Assembly (NCBI RefSeq): GCF_000524195.1
Contig: NW_020170417.1
Coordinates: 437,624 to 473,892, forward strand
Length of the DNA stretch: 36,269 bases
Origin: Echinococcus granulosus
Lineage: Eukaryota; Platyhelminthes; Cestoda; Cyclophyllidea; Taeniidae
Reading direction: 5' to 3'
The notes below the pieces were generated by a model. The model was not told where the DNA came from. It ran no database searches and saw only the letters and a list, made by a program, of their open reading frames with translations. The stretch's first letter is position 1; the number at the start of each line of letters is the position of its first letter. A program made the position numbers and the translations under genes. Shown here one piece after another: positions 1-11,380 of this stretch.

Positions 1-793
1 ACACATCTTTCCATCTGGTTATTATACCAAAGAAATGCAAAAAACTGATCGGAATTTTGTCAGCTTCAGTAACACCCATAATTCCGGTGCTGTGGCAACA
101 TTAAAGGTCAGAGTCGAAAATAAAAGCCATTTAATATTCATTAAATAAAATTAATTTGACGTTTTAGCAATCAACCCTATTCACGACAATCCCTCTCAAC
201 AATAAAGGTGTTGAAATATAACGTCCTGGTGTTTCATTGATTTGGTGCTTCATCAATGAAAGTTCTGTCAACACTTTGACCTGTCTTCGATGAAACACTG
301 AAAGGACAAATGGGTGTTTTACTGCCTCAGTAAAGTTCTTTTTACAAATATTTCTTTAGATGATTGGTAAGCTGAAGTCCAAATATCCGACAGAAGTAGT
401 GGGTATGCATCTTCAGGTGAATGCAGAATGGAAGTCACCACCTTCCCCACTGATAAAATGGCAAATGCCGTGCAAAACTACAATGGATTTTATTTAAGTC
501 ATTAAAATACCTTACAAATAACCATAGAACTTTTATATATTTTTTTCACACTTAAATAATTTGACACACCAAATTTAATTTTACACAATATACACCTTTT
601 TTAAGCAATCATTATAAAGGTATCTGAATTATTCGGTACTTCAAAATCCCAAACCACCCGTTTTGACGATCACAATCTTAATCCGGGCTGTTACACTGTT
701 GCTTACAATAATTCGGTAGTATGTTTATCAAATGCGCAGTTGCCTCCTTCTCACTTGATTGATTTCAAAGGAGAACCACTCATACATGCATAA

Positions 794-799
794 TTTATT
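794..799 (-). terminator. Polyadenylation signal AATAAA of the caspase-like gene
   Basis: AATAAA on the minus strand, 143 nt past the stop codon at 942, is the first canonical signal after the last exon. It supports 942-1199 being the terminal exon. A GTGAGT donor-like site inside that exon (exon end 1011) leaves an alternative open. Confidence 0.4.
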
Positions 800-941
800 A
801 TGTACAATGGATTCATCCCTTGAAAGCTTAACTTTTTTCCACATAAACGTAAAATAATCGGACCTTCTTCTGTGGTATGAAACGTTTGAGTATGTGCGTT
901 TCTGTGCGAAAGTGTATGACCGTGTACGAGAAGGAATACAA

Positions 942-3900
942 TTAATGCCGCTGTGATTGTTCCGTCGAAGGAAGATAATTTCGCAGCCAGTCAACAGGTG
1001 AGAGACTCACACAGCCTGCAACAGAGCTGCGCGGCGCCGAGTTAAAGACACGTCCGTGACCGCCCCGATGGCCTTGAAGGAAGCCGCCCTCGTGTTGATT
1101 AATGACCACGGGTTTGGTGAATAGGCTTGATGCGTGGGCCTGTACTCGACTACCATAGAATGAACCCAGTTCCAGGTGTGGATAAAGAAACTTTACTTGC
1201 TGAAATTGCAAAAAATTTTGTGGTTCTTGACTTAGATGAGGAAGCACCTCTTAGTAAAAGAAATTGTTAGTAACAAAATTACGTGTCGTGCTGAAAGCGA
1301 TCTATCACTTTTAGGATTTATTATTCTATTCACTAATACCTACCCCTTGTATTTTTTTGAATGAAATAATTTGACAATATGTAAACAGCGCAAAACTTGC
1401 TCTGCTTAACACCACTCAGCTAGATGATTGAAATAATTCTCTTTTATTCCCACAAAAAGTAGGAATGAATTATTCAGGTAGCCAGCGCTAAAATACATAG
1501 TAGCTTCGTCAACGGCTACAAATACGAAGATTATCGTTCAATCTTCCCAAAGCAAGATTGATTGCAATCTAGTTTTTCCCGAAGTTTACGCTTTAAAGTT
1601 CCATGATGCAATGCTTTAGTAGTTTGTTTAACTCAGTGTTTGATTGTAAGAGAACTTTCGACACTGCATATTGCACTTTCGTCTACCTACACAGCCTTTG
1701 GACACACCGGTTGCAACTCAGTCCTTCTGCGTGTTAGCAACGTATTTTGAGCCATACTGCTGTGGCTTTATGCCGTCAGGAAAGACCCGGACGGCTACAA
1801 CGATTCGTGGCATGCGGGTAGAATTTCCTATTTTAAAGAGCGCATTTGTTACAAGTAATTGCTTCTATAAACAATCGCATGAACTGCTGCAGCTGCTATT
1901 ACTAATTTGGTCAAAATTGACAATATTTTGAATATCCTCAATAAAATTAGAAAAGTGAAGTGGAAATTGTGCGCTGTATATTTAATGCTTGTTTATGTTT
2001 GGGTCAAAGCGATCGCTGAAATAAAAAAGCAAAATCACAGTACAATATTACTGTAAGGGAAAATGAGATTTTCTGACGCTATTTTAAGTAATCACCTGTT
2101 TTTACTGTCGACTAACGCACTTGTTTTACTGTTCCAGTGTGCTTGATTTCATTAAAGTGGGTTCTTAAACGCCTCAAATGTGGTTTCCTTTAGTAATAGG
2201 AAGCGCGTGTTTCAATTTGATTGGTCCCTAACTAAGTGGTCGTGGTAATTTAACTACCGATCAAAATAATCTTTCAAGTGGCTGATTTTGGCAACTTGAA
2301 ACTTTTTAAAGGGTTAGAACTCACTTCCTCAATATCTCCAACGATCATTTGGGATAGTGGCAGGTTTTCTACCGCATAAGTTAGAAGATCCTCCACCCCA
2401 TAGAGATCATAGTGTCCCAACCGATAAGCGTAGTGATGAGGATAGAAATACCCTTGAGGCGGTCGTTCCACAGCCATCTGCTCCGTCCGCAGCGCACTCG
2501 CCTGCCGCGTGGCACTGAGAAGAACCAGATTAGTGAATTCGGTCGGTCGTGATTTTAGACCTTCCAGCAGAATTCCACCGAAATTCTGGTCCACCAATGC
2601 GAAAACTAGAGATGCTTGACATCCACTAAGATCTGACAGCAATTCTGACACGCTGTAGCGCTCGTTTGGGCTTATCTGAAGGTGTGAGTTTAATAGAAAT
2701 TACCAACTAAATGGCTCCACTTTAATCAGTTAAGTGTTGTTCGAAAATTCTACTGAAATTATGAGCAAAGCGAAACAAATCGCGTTAGATTCTGCTAATC
2801 CATTTCCTAAGAAATGTAGTTTTAAGAACCTAAAAGATGTATTTCGAAATTGTGCTAACTTCCAAGAAAATCCGATGAATAAAGTGCTACAAGATACGAT
2901 TTTGTTTCATTAAAGTATATTCGGCGCTAATGAACACCAAATCAATGCCATAGGGACCGATTTTAAGTTAATGATGGCAATGCACCTAGTAGGAAAGGAA
3001 GTAATCCCTGTGATATTACCTGCTTGACAATTTTTAGGAAATCAAGTGACGCTGTTAATCTGGACACATTTTCCTATCTACTTAACTGCAAATCAGTAGC
3101 AGGAAACTTACAAGTTTATCGCCTCCAACAAGCATGTCGCCATTCGGAAGGACAAAGTTGTTTAAGTAAAGGAATAAGGTTGAGACGCAACGCGGTGTGT
3201 GACAGAGTTTTTGCATTCTGGTACGGAAGGCTGCCTTGATTGATATATTTTTTGGCGTTGCTAAAATGTCCCAAATTTGAGAATTCTAAAGCACTTTAAA
3301 TGAGAGCCATGTTCTGTAAATTGTCTCTCTTGCTTTTTGATAAAATGAATTTGAAAAACCTTTTCAAAGCATGAATCATAATTTTTTCTTTGTTTAAAAC
3401 AATGGTATTTCAAAATTTTGAATTTTTTGACATCTAATCATTAATTTAATTGCGTTACTGTCAAGGCCCGGATTTGAATACATGAAAGTCTACTAATCAA
3501 ATTGCTTCAAAAAAATAGCTATTCATGCTTAAATAGCTTAAGGTAGGCATAAATTCTCTAAAGTCCCATTTTGGTTATTTGCATCTGCCTTTGAATGTAA
3601 GAGTGTTAACAATCAGGTACGAAATGATGAAGTAGGGGGACATTTAGTTTCTTGGTAAACCTATTTTTTAACAATTCCAAATGCTTTTCTCAAGAAAGCA
3701 ATGTAAATCTAATTCAGCATTGTGCAATAAATTTTACCCTTTTTCCAACTCTACTCATTTCCTTAAAATAAGGGACGAATTTTCGTTCAGTTTTTAATGC
3801 TTATTCACAAATTACTTATGCTTGTGCAGCGATAAAAATCCATCTACTGTCTATTTATTTTACCCTTTTGCCTGACAGGAATGTCAAAGAAATGATACGA

Positions 3901-6900
3901 AGTAGGTGGTCTCTCTTCGGGCGGAAATACGGAGAGGTAACTCGCGGTGAAGCCCAGGGAGCGCATTTTGTCTATCAGATGTCGTTTCTGTTGCCTCCTA
4001 TTGATTGAGGTGTCTATGTGTTCCTTTTCTCCAAGTCTACTGGATAATAACAACGCGTAATCACACCGGTCGTACGGAGAGCATATGGCACCATCATCGG
4101 GTTTCGATGAATACTGGCTGAACTTTGAAGACACAGTTGTAAGACGAATGGGTCGTTGAGGTGGGAAGGAATTGCCGACTTCGCGTCTAGTCAAGGGATT
4201 GATCCACTGTGGATCACTGCTCCAAATGAGATTTTCGTGCAGATATGCTGGCACGAGTACACGTCTACGATGAAGCCCTATGCACGCAAGCAAATAAGGC
4301 GTTTGGATAAAATTAGAGTAAGAGAAGACATTATTCTGCTTGGAATTGCTTCAAAAGAACGCTGGGCTTTACAGGTGGTTTGCATGGGCTTGCAATGACA
4401 TAACAACACCCTCACATAAGATTTTGAATCCCTCATACTCTTTATTTTTGTACTATTGAAAGGACTACGTAAATCACAAGAATTCGTTTTAGTATCTCAA
4501 CGCACAATTTTATTCTTCAAAAGGTTCCAGACTTTTTTAAAGGGATTCTGAAGGTGCAACAGGATTATTTGTTTAGTACGTGCCGTGTTAATACTTTGAA
4601 TTGCTCATCATTTTTTTGTGAAACGCCACAAATGCCATTGTTTGATTAACCGAAGTTCAGCCTAGACTGTTTGACCAACAGTCTATACGAAGGCTTAATT
4701 CTCTACGTCTATTAGCTTATAACCAGACATGCTCTCGGTGAGCACCAGTCCTGGTCGACCAATAAAGGAAGAAATTAAATCTACCAATAGGATTATTGGT
4801 GCAACTATAGATTGGCCAATCAGTTTTGTGGGCTGCAATGCTTAGATATTAATAGAGCATATGGTGACTTACGTCTGCGTCTCTGCCTATGTTGAGGGGC
4901 TGAAAGACAGGGCGCTGCATGTGGGACACACTGTAGAAGGTTCTTTGTTGAGTCGGTGGTGGTGACTCGCGGTAGGAACTGATATTCGCACACCCCACTA
5001 ACCTGTGGGAATTTAGAATCCTCTTCAAGCTGACCAGCTGAGAGGAAAACATGGGGGCAACCTGACTTGACCTCTTGATGAATACACTCACTTCCTGAAA
5101 GTTAAGAAAAAGCGATAAATTAACTTTACTTTTGATGTTAATGGAAAGTGTGTATGCATACTAGCCTATACAGTTAGCAGTCAAGACACTCAGTGGTAAT
5201 AACAAGACTGAAAATTAGGGGATGCGGTCTTCTAAACGCTTTGGCAAAATGAAGGTTCGGCTCTTACCGACTTCAAGGAGAATTAGACATCTCAGACAGG
5301 ATAATTAGATTATTTCGCTAACTGTCCGATCTCCAACAGTTGGTACGTTCTTTTTCCGCTGTGTATATGTGTACGGGCGTGCGTGTGTAGGTGTCCATTT
5401 CGACTAAATTTTCCCCTCCATGTCGGCTAGTTGAGATCAGACGGCTAATGATTATCTTACAGCTTCAAGCATGCAAGCATAATCCATCCGCCACTGAACA
5501 AGGAAACAAATAAACTAAACCCTGAACCACTATTTTATTTTTTTGCAGATATCAGTAAAATTTAACAGATATCCGAAATGTCCATCACTCAAAGGGTCGT
5601 ATCATGAATAAGGTAAAAGAAACTACATTTTTCACCATTTTTGACAATATCAGTCATGCTTGCCGATGTCAAAATGTCAATCATTTTGTCGACCGCGTTA
5701 ACGAGTAGGTGACTCTCAGCTATTCCCCAATAAATTTAACAAAATGTAAACCTTTCTGGATGGTAATATTTAATGCTGTAGAAGTAGTGAATACCAAATC
5801 GTTTAGGGATGATTGCGAAAAAGAGAACTGGATCGAAAATTTCCCATGAATTTCTACAAGATATATATATATATTTTGCCTCACCAGCAAGGGGCTGTTT
5901 GGTTGGTAGTTTGTTCGGCAAACTGATGAATGTTTTCTTTGCAATATTATCGGAACATATGAAAGAGAGGCGCGCTTCCGTATTTCTGTTTAAAAAAGAA
6001 ACGCTACCCTAATTGACTTGGCATTCGGCCACACAACAAGGGCTCTATGCCGCGCTCAACTTGAAAAGCCTGCCTTTTTCCACATTTCTTCTTTGTGTAG
6101 TACACGGTGTGGGTTGGTCCTTCAAAGGTACCTCCCTATCCTCCTTTTTCTGGCTTCACTTTGATGACAAAAGGGAGCCAAAACTCTAGTAAAGAGCTAG
6201 AGGAAGATTTCGCAGAATCGTTTTTTACATAAAAAGGGTCTAGATCACCGAGACAATTGACTCTGAGAAGTACTCTTTAAAAGGCAAAGTTTTTTCAATA
6301 TTTATTAAAATCTAGCATTTCTGTATCTTCTTATTGCAATTAATGATAGCAATCGTTCAGTGTGGCTGATATACATAGATAAATTCGAAAGAAACACTTC
6401 ACATTTAGTACTTAATTCTTAGTAAGAGGAGGCTAGAAGAATTAATATCATATACAGTTTGACTCTAAATCACTGGAGATGTTCATGCCCTACTTGCATT
6501 AAAAAAGTCACTTTTATCCAACGGGATTCTTAGGCGCAACATTTGAAGACGCGAATCACACGGAGGAATAGTAAGGCTTGTGGTGTATGACAGATGTCTC
6601 GTTTAGGTACCCATCGGTGCAAACGCTTTGACCTATGCTACTCTCAGGAACTTTAATTCACGGCTACAAATCGCAATCATTCAACAGACGAATTCCTCAG
6701 TCCCCATTACTCTGAATTAACATTCTGTTTATTTCGAAACATTTACCGCAATCGTTATTCTTTTTTTAGTAAAGGTAGAATAAATCAAAAAGTAGTAGTT
6801 ATTCTAAAAAAAAAGGCTACTTCTGTGTCATTTGCTGTTTTAGAGGATACATGGACAAAGTGTTAACATGTTGCTTAAACCTCTGGTTAAGTAGTAATAA

Positions 6901-7670
6901 GGATACCGAGGACCATGTATGCCTACTACGACCATTAATTCGAATATCTCTAAGTTTTAAAAAGTTCTCGGAGGACTAAGAAAGGACAGTTTTTGTCGGA
7001 GCGGTAGTAATTGTTACAAAATCAAGCAAAAGATGTTCAAAAATTTTTGTGAGACAGTCAATCGTGGAAACTATATTAGTCACCTAGACAGTTGGATGAT
7101 GATTCAGTGTTATATTTATCCCTCTACTTCCCATTTCTCAAATCAGCCGGTGAATGGGTGAAAACTTTAAGCTTCCAAATGACTTCACGTACTGTACATT
7201 AATCCTCGATGGTCCAAACACTGTCGTAACTGTTCCTCCCGGCTGCCAGCAAAAGCGACAATACGGAAAATGAAAAGAGGATGTCCAAAGGCGCGATCCG
7301 CGAGGGGATCAAGCACCAAAACTCCTGTTAAGTTCCCTCCTTGCGCTGGCAGCTTAACTTCCTCCCCCTCGTCTTCCTCTACCTCTGGATGGGTCATCAC
7401 AAGGTACTGCAATCCCTTGTGTTCCAGCGTTGCTACGTAGGCGACAAATCTAGAGGCCGGTGAGACACGTATCTTGACGCAGTCCTGACGACTGATACTT
7501 GTCACGTGGGTGCAATCGAGTCTGCGAATGAGGGAGAGACCTGCAAGGATCCATTGTTTATTTTCATCGCGATGAAATGTCGTGGAGGTAAGAGGGATCA
7601 CTGATCCAAACGTGGGGATCGTGCAGATGAGGAACAGAGTGAGTGCGAATGTGAGGCTTATCGGTGTCAT
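942..7670 (-). CDS. Secreted protein with a catalytically dead caspase-like fold (8 exons, 651 aa)
   Basis: Family not recognised by name. Exons in transcript order: 7670-7193, 6949-6927, 5493-5461, 5094-4873, 4335-3864, 3230-3112, 2675-2325, 1199-942. All have GT-AG borders, all phases agree, and the sum is 652 codons with stop. Residues 1-23 form a signal peptide (MTPISLTFALTLFLIC then TIPTFGS), so the product enters the secretory pathway. An N-glycosylation site (NLT) lies in exon 1, followed by an acidic loop. Residues about 345-530 follow the order of a peptidase C14/C13 domain: strand YALLLSS, helix RHLIDKMRSLGF, strand STLFLYL, loop VLPNGDMLVGGDKL, helix SVSELLSDL, strand SLVFALVD, then NLVLLSATR. 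Where active members carry SGHG and DxCxSG, this protein has LNNF (432-435) and DQNFGG (478-483), so it is probably not a protease. The N-terminal 340 residues and the Gly/His-rich tail are unassigned. The two micro-exons are the least certain part. Confidence 0.7.
4743..4822. repeat. Cluster of ACCA/TGGT and CCAAT palindromes
   Basis: Within 80 bp of one intron lie four inverted repeats built on the same core: ACCAG-TC-CTGGT, TGGTCGACCA (perfect), ACCAATA-GGAT-TATTGGT (4783-4800) and GATTGGCCAATC (4810-4821, perfect). CCAAT is the core bound by NF-Y. The cluster lies 50-130 nt inside the donor end of the 4336-4872 intron. Function unknown. Confidence 0.6.
5353..5394. repeat. GT-rich tract
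   Basis: An imperfect alternating GT/TG stretch inside an intron of the caspase-like gene. Similar tracts recur at 7733-7764 (upstream of that gene) and, as CA on this strand, at 8197-8240. These are simple-sequence tracts with no coding potential. Confidence 0.6.
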
Positions 7671-7717
7671 GCTGTTGCTTTGCTGTTTGTCTTGATCTTG
7701 TGACCACCACCATCCGC

Positions 7718-7724
7718 CTTATAT
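7718..7724 (-). promoter_or_regulatory. TATA-like box upstream of the caspase-like gene
   Basis: Reading the minus strand, CATATAAGG lies about 47 nt before the start codon at 7670. A start site roughly 30 nt downstream of it would leave a 5' leader of under 25 nt. The spacing is typical of a core promoter, but no transcript start is known. Confidence 0.35.
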
Positions 7725-7732
7725 GTGGTGCT

Positions 7733-7764
7733 GAGGGTGCGTGCATATGTGTGCGTGTGTGTAA
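7733..7764. repeat. GT/GC alternating tract next to the promoter
   Basis: Purine-pyrimidine alternation (GTGCGTGCATATGTGTGCGT and onward) directly upstream of the TATA-like box of the minus-strand gene. Such DNA can adopt left-handed form, which is known for the sequence class and only inferred here. Confidence 0.5.
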
Positions 7765-10700
7765 TATGCGTAGGTGCTGCAAGCACGCAACCCAACAACC
7801 AATCAGGTTGTGGTCCTTTTGGAGTTAACCCCAAGCACTTTTGTCACACATTCTGGTTTGAGTAAATTTGCAGGAAGTCAATAAATAAATAGGACTACAA
7901 GAGTTGAGCTTTTAAAAACCAAAATAGAACTTATTTCCCTCGTTTGTCTATCCTAAATTCAGACAACTACTGAGAATTGGTTTAAATAATCTCACAGACA
8001 TGTTATAAATCAGTGGTGGCATTTCGTCCATCAAGAGTAGAATGTGATGAACACAAAGAGGGGGAAGTGGATGCTCTGCTAAGTTGTAACGACTATAATC
8101 TAGATGTTAGTGTCTTCTAATGAGAGTAGACTTCAAAGGAAGGGTGCGACAGCAAGCTGTCGCGACTTAATAACAGACAATTAGGCCAATAAAATGACAC
8201 ACTTACACCACACAAACACACGTACACACACCCATGTGCAAACGTCCATCCGACCATCCCTCCTGCCTGTCTTCCTTTTGCCTTCTAGAATAGGGAGGAA
8301 ATACCTCGGCGCAAAGATCAAAGTGATTTCCCACACAAGCTGGTGAAAATTTGAATTCCATTCTGCTTTTGCTGGGGTTTTGTTTTCTATTCCTTCTTTC
8401 CGACTGACTTCAAAGCATTCTGCCTTCTTTTTATCTGTATACGTCTACAATTTGTCACATTTTTGTTCTTAGGAGGAGTGGAGCCGTATGCTTGCTTCGA
8501 ACACAGTTCATGTTTCCTCATATGGACAGTATTTAATGATACTTTGACATTTAAATAACTAATTAGAAATCAGTATCAAAAACTGACATCAGAATGGGAG
8601 GGACTTTTGAAATTTCGGTACGATATCATGTGGGAGGAATGAAATAGGCGGTGCTTCAAACTCTTTTTCAATCGCAACGCGTGAATCTTTTAATCATGCC
8701 TTGAAGAAAATAGCGTAAAATCTAAAGTGATTCGGCAAATGTCTATGACCTCATTACAAATCATCAGCGGTATCATTAAAGGGTCCATTTAACCAGAAGT
8801 TCTTTTTTACCATCTCTCCTTTAGTGGCGTACTTCAACTGCTAAATATAAGCAAAAATATGAAGTGTTTTGGACAAAGTCCTAATAACCTGGCCAAATGC
8901 ATATTCGACGCAATTTTAACTTGTGACACAATGAAAAGACCTTTTCCGTATATTTCCTCACTATATTCACATGTAATTATCTATGTACTTCCTGTAAGTC
9001 AAATCCTGTGCGTAATATTCACAGTTTCGCCATTTTTGCTTCCAGTTGTATAACTGGTGCATTGGTGAAGGAATGATATCGATAGAACTGACTACCCGAT
9101 TTGTGGCTCTTCATGCCTTATAACCACATGATTTGCTTACTACGGGCGGACTTAGTTTTAAAAAATTGGACATTTATGCATTACCATCTGTAAGTCTGTT
9201 TCAAGTGGCATGTGCTATAAAGCAATCATTAAAAATGCGTTCCCGGTTTATTGGAACAAGTGTTGCGAAATGCCCGTTTAATGTCTCCCTTCTTTATTTC
9301 GTTAGAGCACTTTCTGCTGCCTTTGATCTTTCAGTTATGTTGTCTCATAATGGTATCCATATTGTCCTATAGTATACTTAGGTCCATCCAGTGACCAATG
9401 CTATAAATATCTTGATGTGGCTCAAATTCTTCAGAACATGAGTAAAAATTCGGTTTAAGGAACAGATGAATTTGCAGTGATGAGGGAAGTAAATTACGAG
9501 GCTACATTGCCATTTAGCATAACTACTCAAATAACTTGAAGTGTAGTATTTAAATGCTCAAATTAGCGCAAGAGTTTGTCAAATTTACATTTTTTAGGAT
9601 AAAATATAAAATCTGTAGTTCTGACCTAATTTACGTTGTATATCGAAATCTGAAAGAAAAGGAGGATGAAGCGATACGCTTTGTATCCATTTGATGGGTT
9701 TACACGTGTTCCAATATTTTTGCATAAAATTTTTGTAGCGATACACTGCTCCATAAATGACTGAAAAATGATCATTTAGGAGCAGACTGTACTTTTTTGT
9801 CGGATCTCCTTTATGTCGCACTTTATGCTAATTTAACCCCAAAGATTCGCCACAGATTGCTTCTACGCTTGGTTTTCTTTCCCAGACGCCTCTTGAAGGT
9901 TTCTTCAACATTCAGATAAGCGTGATTTTAACCCAACTTTAAATATATTTTGATTTGATTTGAATTTTTAGAGATTTAGGTTAACGTGTAAGTGTTTTCT
10001 AAGCGATATAAACCCTTGCTTCGTGTTCGACAACAATTTTGTAGCATTTATCAAACTTCGAAAAGGAAAAAATGTAAGATTGATTAAGATTAAAATTTAT
10101 TTCAAGACTTGTCAGAAACGTTTAAAAATCATTTTTGCATACTAAAATGGTAGTTTATAGAAAAAGTCCTGACTTTACAATAATAATAAATAATAATAAT
10201 ATCGTGCAATATCTTGAACCTTTACACCATTTTGAGCCTAACTTATTCTCTAAACTCGAACTCTAAATCTTTAGAAAACTTCCAAAATACTTTGTAAAAG
10301 AGAAACAAAAATATTAAAATAGGTAACTACACTTAAGGATTAAACTCCTTAACAAAATATCTGATGTCAGAAAAGGTTGCGCTGATAATGGGATATCGCA
10401 TTTGCAGTGGGGTGTAGTTTGTTTCACTAACCATGCTTAACCACTGGGACACTTTTTTATGCACGGACTGTACTTCCACCCTGTGAATTGACCCTCGGAC
10501 AATAATAGCATCCCAGCGGGCCTTTTGTGCATTTTCAAGTAGCATATTCCACTATCACTATTTTGGCTTATCGCAACTTTTCGAAAACTCTGGAAGTTAA
10601 ATGTGTTTTAAGGTTGTAATGCACATATAAAATATTTTTATAATGGGGCTATTGTATATCTAATAGTGTCTGTTCACCAAAAAGCATGGCCCTTGTTACA

Positions 10701-11176
10701 AATCTTTAAAGATAAAACCTTAAAAAGGCCACACAACAGAGCATAAGGACCACAAGCCAATTTGTTTCAAAAGTTATGCATTTGTCTGTTTAAAAGATAA
10801 CGCTGTTTTCATCTTTGTATATCCTGTACTGTATTTAGCAGTAACAATTTATCAAGCAAATTATGCTTGATAATATGTGATAAATGTTCACAAACCCTGA
10901 AGTTTTGTAGAATGGCACCATTAAGGATACAAGCTGGAAGGCCTTCAATTTATAACTCTGAAACAGGGTAGAAAAAAAATTCATGGGTGTGCATCTAACG
11001 GTGCAAAAGTTTGGGCTTTTGGATTGTGGGAATCCTCGATAAAGTAAATGTTTTGAATTCCCACAGTGAATATTTATATTATTTGTACACTAAATGTGCG
11101 CGTTCCTTTCAGACTTAAATATTCTTCTAAAGTTTGAGAAATAGAAAGAATCAATGCTGGTTAATAAAGGGACTAC
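7765..11176. other. No gene recognised; intergenic
   Basis: Only short open frames without matching splice signals or protein-like composition were seen. The stretch holds a CA-rich tract at 8197-8240, an AATAAT simple repeat near 10180-10200, and the perfect hairpin at 10849-10873 listed separately. Confidence 0.5.
10849..10873. repeat. Perfect 10-bp inverted repeat (hairpin)
   Basis: TTATCAAGCA, a 5-nt AATTA loop, then TGCTTGATAA. There is no T-run that would suggest a terminator and no neighbouring gene. It could be a protein-binding palindrome or a remnant of a DNA transposon end. Confidence 0.6.
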
Positions 11177-11182
11177 TTTATT
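11177..11182 (-). terminator. AATAAA signal after the minus-strand exon
   Basis: Reverse complement of TTTATT, about 200 nt downstream of the stop at 11381. It is a plausible polyadenylation signal for the candidate gene above. Confidence 0.3.
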
Positions 11183-11380
11183 GTTCGGGAAAATTTTGTG
11201 ATCGTATTGTTTTCTGGAGCTTTTACTCTATTTCTGTCTACTCATATTGTTATAAGCATCTCTCCAACTTGCTACAACAATAAGGTCAAGTCGAAGTCGT
11301 TTTATGATAACCGTTGCTTGTATAATATCACTGATTGTCCTTTTGGTGTCGGTATCACTTCCCTGGATTTAGAGGACTAA

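Noticed and set aside
5861..5873. Possible relation between the TATATA tracts near 5865 and 25155
   Set aside because: Simple AT alternation; the flanks share nothing.
5720..6012. Overlapping open frames on both strands as a gene
   Set aside because: Low-complexity translation, and it lies inside an intron of the caspase-like gene.
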